Assembly (NCBI RefSeq): GCF_019392335.1
Contig: NZ_JAHXRQ010000003.1
Location: 220,579 to 284,578, forward strand
Length of the DNA stretch: 64,000 nt
Direction: 5' to 3'
From: Mameliella sp. CS4
Lineage (GTDB): Bacteria > Pseudomonadota > Alphaproteobacteria > Rhodobacterales > Rhodobacteraceae
Below the pieces are notes generated by a model. That model saw only the letters and a program-made list of their open reading frames with translations, did not search any database and had not been told where the DNA came from. Within the stretch, counting starts at the first letter, position 1. Every line of letters begins with the position of its first letter. The translations under genes were made by a program, and so were the position numbers. Positions 55,221-63,926 of the stretch are shown here, in pieces.

Positions 55221-56099
55221 TCAGATCACGGCGCTGTCACGCTCCAGCAGATCGCGGGCAATCTCCCAGCGCTGGCGCTGCCGTTTCGAAGGCGACAGCG
55301 GCGTATTGGCCCAGACACTGATCGCAAAGCAGCGCTGCAGGAACAGCCGCACCTCTGGCGCGGTGACGTCATCGCCATAACCCTCGCGCAGGGATGCCAG
55401 CGCCGCCTCGTCCCCGGTGAGGCACAGCACGTCCAATGCCAGGGAAAAGACGTCGCGCAGTGGTTCGTCCTCTTTCGCGTTCTCGAAGTCGATGCCCCAG
55501 ACCGTGTCATCGGGGCCGCTGACGAGGTTGGACAGGGTCAGGTCGCGGTGCGTGATGGCCCGGGTGGCGGGCAGGCCGCGCACCGTGCCGCGCGTCTCCC
55601 TGAGCGCGCGCGCGGCAGAGACCAGTCCCTTGGCGTCGATCGGTTTGCGCTCACCGGCCTCGACCGCCTCGATCAGTCGGGTCAGCCAGTTGACTTGTCC
55701 CTTGGGCAGGAATTTGCGTTCGCGCAGGCTGAGCCCGTGATAGGCGGCCAGCCATTCCCCGGCAGAGCGCAGCAATGGCCCCGCGGCCTCACGTTCCAGA
55801 CGGTCGCGAAAATCCGGCCCGCCCGCGTCCTGCATGACCAGCGCGCCCTTGCCAAACCACAGAACGCGCGGCACGCGGTAGGGGCCATGTGACAGCACCG
55901 CCGCCAATTCCGCCTGCCGCAGTGCCTGACGTGAGGCTTTGGCCTCGGACTTGCGCGGCCAGAGCTTGACCACCGCCGGAACACGGCCCCGCGACGGGCG
56001 ATAGACCCATGTGTCCGGTCCGTCGCACAGGATTTCCATCCGACCCGACCATTCCGGCCAGAGCGTTTTCAGCACCTCGGTCGCGCGGTCCTCGCTCAT
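55221..56099 (-). CDS. APH-type phosphotransferase
   Basis: A 292-residue protein with the aminoglycoside/LPS-kinase fold. The VVKLWPRK Lys (about 45-50) and E-rich helix lie in the N-lobe. The catalytic loop is ITHRDLTLSNLV with Asp186, and the metal-binding Asp204 is in WGIDFENA. The ATG overlaps the stop of the upstream penicillin-acylase gene, so the two are translationally coupled. Substrate unknown; it could phosphorylate a small molecule, a sugar or a lipid. Resistance is possible but unproven. Confidence 0.83.
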   Translation of the reverse strand: MSEDRATEVLKTLWPEWSGRMEILCDGPDTWVYRPSRGRVPAVVKLWPRKSEAKASRQALRQAELAAVLSHGPYRVPRVLWFGKGALVMQDAGGPDFRDRLEREAAGPLLRSAGEWLAAYHGLSLRERKFLPKGQVNWLTRLIEAVEAGERKPIDAKGLVSAARALRETRGTVRGLPATRAITHRDLTLSNLVSGPDDTVWGIDFENAKEDEPLRDVFSLALDVLCLTGDEAALASLREGYGDDVTAPEVRLFLQRCFAISVWANTPLSPSKRQRQRWEIARDLLERDSAVI

Positions 56100-58561
56100 G
56101 GTTTGACCAGCCGGGTGATGCCGACAGAGGCGGCGCGGGCCAGGCCCACGTCCAGAGACATGGGAATATACTCGCCACGCCGCCAGAGCTGGCCGAGGTC
56201 GTCGTAATGACGCGACAGCGGATGGCCCGACTGGCCGGTGGCCGAGACAAAGACCGAACTGTCCGGATCGGCGAAGTCATAGACCCCGCGATACCCGGCA
56301 CCATGCACATTGGCAAAGGGATCGGGATCATGCCCCGAGGTCACGCCCCGTTGCAGCGTATGATCGCCGCCCGAGGTGGTCTGGCGGATGTTCACGAAAT
56401 ACCGCAGGATCGGCACCTGACCGAGGACGGGATGTTCATGCGTGGCCAGGTGTTCGTCCCCCCAGCGCAGGGATTCCAGCGCCTTGCCGGAATGTTCCTC
56501 GATCCAGATCAGCGCGTCGTCCAGCGCCAGCCTTGCGATGTCGGTGCAGCTTTCCACCGCCGCCGAGCGGATCACGTCACACCAGGCGCTGGCCCCGTCC
56601 ACGTCGCGAAAGACACGCTCGATGAACAGCGGTTCGACATGGTCGAACTCCTCGGCCAGCGGGCCCAGGTCATCGCGGATCAGGCGGACCTGCAGGGCGC
56701 GCAGCCAGGCGGAATAGATCAGCGGTTCCGGCATGTGCTCGTTCATCTCGCCGTTCCAGTTGGCCAGCAGGTCCAGCGCGCGCTGGCGGCGGCGTTCCGG
56801 CGTCCCTTCGGCCGCGGCCTCTGAGGTGAACCACAGGTCCCGCCCGATCAGCGGCAACAGGGTGCGTGCGGCGGGCGAAACCGTATCCAGTTGCGCCTCG
56901 ACGAAACTGTCGCGGGTGTGGACCTTTCGGCCCTGCATCATGGTCTGCCAGCGCTGCACGCGCTGGCTGTCGCCCCAATCGAAACTGACATGCTCGGGGA
57001 AGGGGCGGTCGACCAGCTTGTTGTTGGTGTTGCCGACGATGCCGCCCTCGGGGGCGAGGAACTCGGGGTTGGCGGAAAAGGGAAAGAACCCCTGCCAGCG
57101 GTTGGTCTCGATCCACCCGCGCGAGGGCAGGCGGCCCAGACTTTCATGCGCCGGGTCGCGGCGTGGCATGGCGCCGACCAGTTTCATCGCCACGGTGTCT
57201 TCGTCGATCAACGTCAGGTTCTGCGAGGGCGCGACGTAGAGGCGCGAAACCTCGATCGCCTCTTCGACCGATTGCGACATCATCAACCCGATGGCGGCCG
57301 AGGCCGATGTGTCCTCGTGGCTGAGCGCGGTCCAGGCCAGCGAGACCAGGTGCCCCGGTGGCGTGATCTTGTCGAGGTTGAACTGCGAGGCGGGCAGGAT
57401 CGGGCCGTTGTCCGTCCACAGCAGGTTGAGCGTGACCGGCGCCTCGCCCTTGATACGGATGATCGACTGGCGGCTTTCGAAGGGTTTGAATCCGTCCGGC
57501 GTGCGGTACTCGCCCTGGGCGTCGGGGTTCAGTTCCTCGAAATACAGGTCCTGATCATCGAGATAGGACGAGGTGATACCCCAGGCCAGCTGTTCCGACC
57601 GGCCCACCATCAGCGCCGGGATGCCGGGGATCGTCGCGCCGATCACACCGCCGGATTTCAGCTGCAACCGGGCCAGGTACCAGAAGGTCGGTGCGGTAAA
57701 GCCAAGATGCGGGTCATTGGCCAAGAGCGTCCCACCCGAGGCCGAGCGTTCCGGCGCGGCGGCCCAGACGTTGGAGGCGCCCGCCAATCCGCGCCGTGGC
57801 ACCGGCCAGAGAAAGTCACCCCCCTGTGGCGCGGCGCTCGCATGGCGCGTGCCGCTGCCTTCGGGCAGTTGCGCGATGCGGGGCAGGGCGGCGACGCCAT
57901 TGCCGGGCATGTCGGGCAGGATGTCGGACAGGCGCTTTTCGTCCCCCAGAAGCAGCGAGGTCCGCGCGCGCAGCACCTCGTCCCCGATCTGGCCCGACAG
58001 TTGCAGCGCCATCAGCTTGATCACCGCCAGCGAATCCGCCGGTTGCCAGGGCGCGATTTCCGCCTCGAAGAGAAAGAATTCGGGCGCGCCGCGTCCCAGG
58101 CTATTGGCGTTGATCTCGGCGATGCGCGCGTTGATGCCCGCGGAATAGGCTTCGAGCGCGTCCAGCGTGCGCGCGTCCTGATGTTCGACAGAGGCCTTGG
58201 CCGCCGTGTAGATGTCCAGGCGGCGCAGCAGAGTGTCGGTGCGCAGGGTGCGGCGGCCAAAGAGTTCCGACAGGCGGCCCTGCGCGGTGCGGCGCATCAT
58301 CATCAGTTGCCATAGCCGGTCCTGCGCGTGGACGTAGCCCAGCCCGAAAAACGCGTCGCGGTCCGACAGGGCCATGATATGCGGCACCGCGGAATTGTCG
58401 CGCACGATCTCGATATCGGCGGTGATCCCCGCGACGGGCAGCTCCTTGTCGTAATCGGGCAAGGACCGGGAGCCGAGGTAATAGGCAAGCGCCACGCCGA
58501 TGACGATCAGGGCGACGGCCAGGCTGGCCAGCCGCAACAGCCATCGGAACACAACCGCCAT
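56096..58561 (-). CDS. Penicillin acylase-family N-terminal nucleophile hydrolase
   Basis: An 821-residue exported enzyme of the penicillin G/AHL acylase family. An N-terminal membrane segment or signal (about 5-28) is followed by the alpha chain, a spacer, and the autocleavage site GA-Ser263-N-V-W-A that would free the nucleophilic Ser of the beta chain. The beta-chain blocks GGTLLANDPHLGF, TIPGIPALMVGRSEQLAWG and SGHPLSRHYDD follow. Family members cleave amide bonds of beta-lactams, acyl-homoserine lactones or other N-acylated compounds; the substrate cannot be fixed from sequence. It is coupled to the APH-type gene and diverges from the dehydrogenase gene. Confidence 0.93.
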   Translation of the reverse strand: MAVVFRWLLRLASLAVALIVIGVALAYYLGSRSLPDYDKELPVAGITADIEIVRDNSAVPHIMALSDRDAFFGLGYVHAQDRLWQLMMMRRTAQGRLSELFGRRTLRTDTLLRRLDIYTAAKASVEHQDARTLDALEAYSAGINARIAEINANSLGRGAPEFFLFEAEIAPWQPADSLAVIKLMALQLSGQIGDEVLRARTSLLLGDEKRLSDILPDMPGNGVAALPRIAQLPEGSGTRHASAAPQGGDFLWPVPRRGLAGASNVWAAAPERSASGGTLLANDPHLGFTAPTFWYLARLQLKSGGVIGATIPGIPALMVGRSEQLAWGITSSYLDDQDLYFEELNPDAQGEYRTPDGFKPFESRQSIIRIKGEAPVTLNLLWTDNGPILPASQFNLDKITPPGHLVSLAWTALSHEDTSASAAIGLMMSQSVEEAIEVSRLYVAPSQNLTLIDEDTVAMKLVGAMPRRDPAHESLGRLPSRGWIETNRWQGFFPFSANPEFLAPEGGIVGNTNNKLVDRPFPEHVSFDWGDSQRVQRWQTMMQGRKVHTRDSFVEAQLDTVSPAARTLLPLIGRDLWFTSEAAAEGTPERRRQRALDLLANWNGEMNEHMPEPLIYSAWLRALQVRLIRDDLGPLAEEFDHVEPLFIERVFRDVDGASAWCDVIRSAAVESCTDIARLALDDALIWIEEHSGKALESLRWGDEHLATHEHPVLGQVPILRYFVNIRQTTSGGDHTLQRGVTSGHDPDPFANVHGAGYRGVYDFADPDSSVFVSATGQSGHPLSRHYDDLGQLWRRGEYIPMSLDVGLARAASVGITRLVKP

Positions 58562-58664
58562 TTCGTTCTCCGTCCATATGGGCTAGGTCAGATCGCACCG
58601 GGATTAACTTGCCAGCCCGGGCTTGCCAAGGGCAGGCAGGCTGACGTGACGAGGGGAGAACGAT

Positions 58665-59537
58665 ATGGCGAAAACGGCGTTTCTGGGCCTTGGGGTGATG
58701 GGCTATCCGATGGCGGGCCACATGGCCAGGGCCGGGCACGAGGTCACGGTTTACAACCGGACCGCCGCCAAGGCCGAGAAATGGGTGTCCGAATACGGCG
58801 GCGCGGCGGCAGCAACCCCGCGTGAGGCGGCGCAGGGCGCGGATTTCGTCATGGCCTGTGTCGGCAATGACGACGACCTGCGCGGGATCTGCACCGGCGA
58901 GGACGGCGCCTTTGCCGGCATGTCCTCGGGCGCGACGTTCGTCGATCACACAACCGTGTCCCAGCAGGTGACGCTGGAACTGGCCGAACAGGCTGCGGAA
59001 CGCGGGTTGGGATTCGTCGATGCGCCGGTCTCTGGCGGGCAGGCTGGGGCCGAAAACGGCCAGCTTGTCATCATGTGCGGCGGCGATAAGGCGAAATACG
59101 ACACGGCGGAGCCGATCATGCAATCCTACGCCAAGCTGTGCAAACGCCTGGGCGAGAGCGGTGCGGGTCAGCTGTGCAAGATGGTCAACCAGATCTGCAT
59201 CGCAGGCCTGGTTCAGGGCCTGTCCGAGGGGCTGCATTTCGCCGAGAAGGCGGGGCTGGACGGTGCGGCGGTGGTCGACGTGATCGGCGGCGGCGCGGCC
59301 GGGTCCTGGCAGATGGTCAACCGCTACCAGACCATGATCGCGGATGAATTCGAACACGGATTCGCCGTCGACTGGATGCGCAAGGACCTCGACATCTGCC
59401 TGCGCACCGCGAACGAGAACGGCGCCTCTCTGCCCGTCACGGCGCTGGTCGACCAGTTCTACAAGGACGTGCAGAAGATGGGCGGCGGGCGCTGGGACAC
59501 CTCCTCGTTGATCAAGCGGCTGCGCAGCTTCGACTGA
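58665..59537 (+). CDS. 3-hydroxyisobutyrate dehydrogenase-type NAD(P) oxidoreductase
   Basis: A 290-residue beta-hydroxyacid dehydrogenase. It has the dinucleotide motif GLGVMGYPMAGHM (8-20), the substrate-binding DAPVSGGQAGA (119-129), the catalytic Lys172 in GAGQLCKMVNQ, and a C-terminal helical domain ending KDLDICLRTANENG and later. It could be 3-hydroxyisobutyrate dehydrogenase (valine breakdown), tartronate semialdehyde reductase or a 6-phosphogluconate-like enzyme; no neighbour decides this. The ATG follows a clear GGGGAG. A palindrome pair follows its stop. Confidence 0.9.
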   Translation: MAKTAFLGLGVMGYPMAGHMARAGHEVTVYNRTAAKAEKWVSEYGGAAAATPREAAQGADFVMACVGNDDDLRGICTGEDGAFAGMSSGATFVDHTTVSQQVTLELAEQAAERGLGFVDAPVSGGQAGAENGQLVIMCGGDKAKYDTAEPIMQSYAKLCKRLGESGAGQLCKMVNQICIAGLVQGLSEGLHFAEKAGLDGAAVVDVIGGGAAGSWQMVNRYQTMIADEFEHGFAVDWMRKDLDICLRTANENGASLPVTALVDQFYKDVQKMGGGRWDTSSLIKRLRSFD

Positions 59538-59553
59538 CCGTCACGTCGGCGCC

Positions 59554-59596
59554 AATGCCTTTCGAAAGGCATTGCCAAGCGGTTTCGAAACCGCTT
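59554..59596. repeat. Tandem palindrome pair, copy B
   Basis: Two perfect 20-nt palindromes, AATGCCTTTC/GAAAGGCATT (59554-59573) and AAGCGGTTTC/GAAACCGCTT (59577-59596), 3 nt apart, starting 16 nt after the stop of the dehydrogenase gene. Both have a TTCGAA centre and AA...TT ends. Geometry matches copy A at 37670-37713 though the arm sequences differ. Confidence 0.75.
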
Positions 59597-60511
59597 GTCC
59601 GGCGCGGCCAGGCGGGCCCTCAATGATGCCGGTAGGCGACGGGCCCCAGCCGGTCCAGCGCGCAAAGCCCGGCGGTATCGCCGCCGTCGGGCTGGGGCTT
59701 GGGATCGGCTTCTGCACCGATGCCGAGGTCACGTCCGAAGCAGGGAATTTGACGGTCAAATCAAAACGCGCGACCAGCGCCTCTGCGTGATCCGGAGAAC
59801 GGACCGGCGGTCATCCCGCGACTTGGCGGTCGTATGTCTCGCCGTCGAACCAGCCTGTGGCAGAGGTGACTTTCATCGTGTCATCGAGCTCCCATTCCTC
59901 CCAGCCCTTCCCGTTGAACGGGTTGCCGGTTTCCGCGTGTTGTCCGGTGGCCGTCCGCATTGAGACGACAGGCGATCCCGCGCCGCGCATTCCATCACAG
60001 ACAAGGGGAAAGCCGAAACGTCCGTATGAAAGCTCGTCGCCATCACGCCGACGATGTGCCGCTATCCAATGGTCGTTTCGGGGCGGTCCGGGGGGGTCAT
60101 GGGCCATGCGCGGCGGGCGGGGTGTCCGGTTGTCGCAATCGCTATTGTCATTCCCATCCCGCTGGCCTTATGTTAGCGGTCAGGTCGCGTGCAGATCGTG
60201 CCGCGCCGAAGATTTCGCTGACCGTGGACGATGACAAACCGGACCCGGCCAGACCGATCGGGCCGAAAGGCCACAGTCCCTGCCCGGACCGCCACAAGCG
60301 ACGGGCGCAATGAATGGGCGCCGTCCCGGCCCAATGCCGCAGACGCGCGTCGGAGAAGAACCGCGATGAAGCGCGCGACTGACATGAGGCATGAGGCAGG
60401 GACATTGGTTTCCCGCCATGCCATCGCGCACCATCTCGCCCAGACAAGACACGCTTCAACCGCCGCACGCCCCCAGGGGCCGGCGGTGCGTTGGGTGTGC
60501 AAACGGATAAC
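59597..60511. other. Long gap before rne
   Basis: About 915 bp without a secure gene. A short minus-strand frame at 59811-59960 (49 residues, MRTATGQHAETGNPFNGKG) has coding-like codon use but no ribosome site and may be a remnant. The right half probably holds the rne promoter and a leader of over 300 nt, including a GGCC-GAAA-GGCC tetraloop hairpin at 60261-60272. Confidence 0.45.
60145..60173 (+). promoter_or_regulatory. Candidate rne promoter
   Basis: TTGTCA (60145-60150), a 17-bp spacer and TTATGT (60168-60173) resemble a sigma70 -35/-10 pair. It would leave a leader of about 330 nt before the rne ATG, comparable to the long autoregulatory leader known for E. coli rne. Only a pattern match. 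Confidence 0.4.
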
Positions 60512-63500
60512 ATGGCAAAGAAAATGCTCATCGACGCCACCCACGCGGAAGAGACCCGCGTCGTGGTGGTGGACGGAAACAAGGTCGAGGAATTCGACTT
60601 CGAATCCGAGAACAAGCGGCAGCTCGCCGGCAACATCTACCTAGCCAAGGTCACGCGGGTCGAACCCTCGCTGCAGGCGGCTTTTGTCGATTACGGCGGC
60701 AACCGCCACGGGTTCCTGGCCTTCTCGGAAATCCATCCCGACTATTACCAGATCCCCATCGCCGACCGTCAGGCGCTGATGGAAGAAGAGGAAGAGGCCG
60801 CGCGCGCCGCTGCCGAGGAAGAGGACAAGCCCAAGAAGTCCCGCTCGCGGTCGCGCAAGCGGTCGACGAAACCGTCCGACAAGACTGAAAAAGCGGACAG
60901 GTCCGACAAGCCCGAGACCGCCAAAGAGACCAAGCCGCGCGAGCCCAGCGGCATGGAAACCATCGACCTGGACGACGATCTGGAGACCGGCGCGCCGGGT
61001 GAAGGCCTGTCGCCGATGGAAACCGTGCACGAGACCCCGGTTGAAGAGCCCCAGGACACTGTGGCGGCCGCGCCGGAACCCGAGGCGGCCCCTGCACCTG
61101 CGGAAAAGACTGCGCCTGTTGCCGAAGTGGCGCCTGTCACTGAAACCGCAGCCGAAGCAAAGGACGCGCCAGCCGCAGAGCCTGCCCCGGCCGAGGCTCC
61201 GGAAGTTGCTGTGACAGAGGCCCCCAAGGCCGAGGTCGCGCCCGAAGCCAGCGCGGACAGTGATCTGTCGCCCATGCCCGCCGCCGAGGCCCAGGATGCG
61301 CCCGCTGACGTGGCCGAGGCTGAGGAGGCTCCGGAAGAAAAGAGCGACGAGGACAGCGAAACGCCGCCGCGCCCCATTGCCGAAGGGACCAAGGACGAGG
61401 CCGCCGTCGTCTCGCAAGAGCCCGAGGCCGATGAACAGGCTCTGGAGCAGGCGAAACGCCCTGTCGAGGCTGAGGAAACAGCCGAGGCTGCGGCCCCCGC
61501 CTCCGTAGACGCAGACGCGAAACCCGAGGCCGCAGAGCCGGTTGCCGAAGTGGCCGAAGCCGCCCCCGAAACGCCCAAGGTCGAAAAGACCGAGGACGAC
61601 AGCGCCCCCGAGGCCGCCGACGATTCCGACGACGACGACGATGAAGACGACAAGGACGATGCCGCGGCGCGCGACGCCTCGATCGAATCCGTTGCCGACG
61701 ACGACACCCACGAAGACATCCGCCCGGTCCGCAAGCCGCGCCCGCGCCGCTACAAGATCCAGGAGGTCATCAAGGTCCGCCAGATCATGCTGGTGCAGGT
61801 CGTCAAGGAAGAGCGTGGCAATAAGGGCGCTGCGCTGACCACTTACCTGTCGCTGGCCGGTCGCTATTGCGTGCTCATGCCCAACACTGCGCGTGGCGGT
61901 GGCATCAGCCGCAAGATCACCAATGCCGCCGACCGCTCCAAGCTCAAGGAAATCGCCACAAGCATCGACGTGCCCAAGGGCGCGGGCCTGATCATCCGGA
62001 CGGCGGGCGCCAAGCGCACCAAGACCGAGATCAAGCGCGACTACGAATACCTGCAGCGCCTCTGGGAACAGATCCGCGAGCTGACGCTGAAAAGCATCGC
62101 ACCCGCCAAGATCTATGAGGAAGGCGACCTGATCAAACGCTCGATCCGCGACCTCTACAGCCGTGAGATCGACGAAGTCCTGGTGGAAGGCGAACGGGGA
62201 TACCGGGTCGCGAAGGACTTCATGAAGATGATCATGCCGTCCCACGCCAAGAACGTGAAACACTACACCGAGACGATGCCGCTCTTCGCGCGCTTCCAGG
62301 TGGAAAGCTACCTGGGCGGGATGTTCAATCCCACCGTGCAGCTGAAATCCGGCGGCTACATCGTGATCGGCGTGACCGAGGCGCTGGTCGCCATCGACGT
62401 GAACTCTGGCCGCGCCACCAAGGAAGGCTCAATCGAGGAGACCGCCACCAAGACCAACCTGGAGGCCGCCGAGGAGGTGGCGCGACAGCTGCGCCTGCGT
62501 GACCTTGCCGGTCTGATCGTCATCGATTTCATCGACATGGACGAGCGCAAGAACAACGCCGCCGTCGAGAAAAAGCTGAAAGACAAGCTCAAGACCGACC
62601 GCGCCCGCATCCAGGTGGGCCGCATCTCGGGCTTTGGCCTGCTGGAGATGTCGCGTCAGCGCCTGCGCCCCGGCATGATCGAGGCGACGACGCAGCCCTG
62701 CGCGGCCTGCCACGGCACCGGGCTGATCCGTTCGGACGACAACATGGCGCTGCAGATCCTGCGCCAGATCGAGGAAGAAGGCGTGCGTCGCCGCTCGCGC
62801 GAGGTGCTGGTGAAATGCCCGATCGGCATCGCCAACTACCTGATGAACCAGAAACGCGAACACGTCGCCATGATCGAGGCGCGCTACGGCATGTCCGTGC
62901 GCATCGAGGGGGACCCGCATCTGGTGGCGCCCGACTTCTCTATGGAGAAGTTCAAGACCGCGACACGGGTCGTGCCCGAGGCCACCGCGCCGGTGGTTTC
63001 CGTCGATACCTCGCTGATGGACCAGGTGGACGAGGACACCGAGGCCGAGGCAGAGGCCGAAGTCGAAGAAGTGGTCGAGGAGGCGCCCCAGGCCGAGAAG
63101 CCGGAAACCACCCCTGACGACAATGGCGATGAGGGCAAGCCCAAGAAGCGCCGTCGCCGTCGCCGCCGCAAGTCGAAGTCCAAGGACAATGGCGAGGGGT
63201 CCGATTCCGGCGCCGATGGCAGCTCGGACAAGGACGACGCGCCGAAGGAGGCCGAGAAACCGGCCGAGGCAGCAGACGCTGCGGACGAGGCCAAGACCTC
63301 CGAGGCCGCGGAGTCGGATGCGCCCAAGGCCGACGAAGGCGAGGAAACGGCCAAGCCCAAGCGGACCCGCACCCGGTCGCGCCGCTCGCGCAGCAAGTCC
63401 GGCGAGACGCAGACAGAGACGGATCAGGGTGAGTCGGCAGTGACCGAGACCGCAGAGGCAAAGCCCGAAGCCACGCCCGAGCCGACACCGGAAGTTGCCG

Positions 63501-63883
63501 AGGCGCCCGCCGCCGAAGCGGCGGAACCGGTTGCCGAAGCCGCGCCCGCAGCGGAGGTCCCGGAAGCCCCGGTGGCAGAAGCTCAGGAGGCGCCGGTGGA
63601 GGCTGAGGCGGAAACGACCGAGGACAAGCCCAAGCGCGCGCGTACGCGCCGCAAGGCCTCTGACGTGATTGCCGCCGTGGTTGGCGCCCCGGTTGCGGAA
63701 ACCGCCGTCGAACCGGCGCCGGCACCCGAGGAAACAGCCGAAGTCGCCACGGAAGAGGCGCAGCCGGAGGCTGCTGAGGTCGAAGCCGAACCTGTGGCTG
63801 AAGAGGCGCCCGAACCCGTGACGGAACGCGACGAGACCGAAGACAAGCCCAAGCGGCGCGGTTGGTGGTCGTTGGGCGGCTGA
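60512..63883 (+). CDS. rne: Ribonuclease E
   Basis: A 1123-residue endoribonuclease, the core of the RNA degradosome. The N-terminal MAKKMLIDATHAEETRVVVVDGNKVEEFDFE and GNIYLAKVTRVEPSLQAAFVDYGGNRHGFLAF form the S1 region. It is interrupted by a 300-residue acidic/basic low-complexity insert (about 100-405) and resumes at RRYKIQEVIKVRQIMLVQVVKEERGNKGAALTTYLSL. The DNase I-like catalytic domain has Asp629 in VAIDVNSG and the IDFIDMD Asp. The Zn-link is CAACHG. The C-terminal 300 residues are disordered Glu/Ala/Lys-rich scaffold. The ATG at 60512 begins the conserved core; a TTG seven codons earlier is rejected. Confidence 0.96.
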   Translation: MAKKMLIDATHAEETRVVVVDGNKVEEFDFESENKRQLAGNIYLAKVTRVEPSLQAAFVDYGGNRHGFLAFSEIHPDYYQIPIADRQALMEEEEEAARAAAEEEDKPKKSRSRSRKRSTKPSDKTEKADRSDKPETAKETKPREPSGMETIDLDDDLETGAPGEGLSPMETVHETPVEEPQDTVAAAPEPEAAPAPAEKTAPVAEVAPVTETAAEAKDAPAAEPAPAEAPEVAVTEAPKAEVAPEASADSDLSPMPAAEAQDAPADVAEAEEAPEEKSDEDSETPPRPIAEGTKDEAAVVSQEPEADEQALEQAKRPVEAEETAEAAAPASVDADAKPEAAEPVAEVAEAAPETPKVEKTEDDSAPEAADDSDDDDDEDDKDDAAARDASIESVADDDTHEDIRPVRKPRPRRYKIQEVIKVRQIMLVQVVKEERGNKGAALTTYLSLAGRYCVLMPNTARGGGISRKITNAADRSKLKEIATSIDVPKGAGLIIRTAGAKRTKTEIKRDYEYLQRLWEQIRELTLKSIAPAKIYEEGDLIKRSIRDLYSREIDEVLVEGERGYRVAKDFMKMIMPSHAKNVKHYTETMPLFARFQVESYLGGMFNPTVQLKSGGYIVIGVTEALVAIDVNSGRATKEGSIEETATKTNLEAAEEVARQLRLRDLAGLIVIDFIDMDERKNNAAVEKKLKDKLKTDRARIQVGRISGFGLLEMSRQRLRPGMIEATTQPCAACHGTGLIRSDDNMALQILRQIEEEGVRRRSREVLVKCPIGIANYLMNQKREHVAMIEARYGMSVRIEGDPHLVAPDFSMEKFKTATRVVPEATAPVVSVDTSLMDQVDEDTEAEAEAEVEEVVEEAPQAEKPETTPDDNGDEGKPKKRRRRRRRKSKSKDNGEGSDSGADGSSDKDDAPKEAEKPAEAADAADEAKTSEAAESDAPKADEGEETAKPKRTRTRSRRSRSKSGETQTETDQGESAVTETAEAKPEATPEPTPEVAEAPAAEAAEPVAEAAPAAEVPEAPVAEAQEAPVEAEAETTEDKPKRARTRRKASDVIAAVVGAPVAETAVEPAPAPEETAEVATEEAQPEAAEVEAEPVAEEAPEPVTERDETEDKPKRRGWWSLGG

Positions 63884-63926
63884 TCCGCCCGTCCCGAAAC
63901 AAGAAAAGGCCCCGCCGAACCGGCGG
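63874..63926 (+). terminator. Hairpins at the end of rne
   Basis: GGGCGG-ctgat-CCGCCC (63874-63890) carries the rne stop codon in its loop. A second stem, CCGCCG-aac-CGGCGG, lies at 63912-63926. Neither is followed by a T-run. The remaining 74 bases to the window end show no gene. Confidence 0.45.

Noticed and set aside
59541..59790. 72-codon frames on both strands over palindrome copy B
   Set aside because: They translate the palindromes and a Pro/Gly-rich stretch; no start signal or family.
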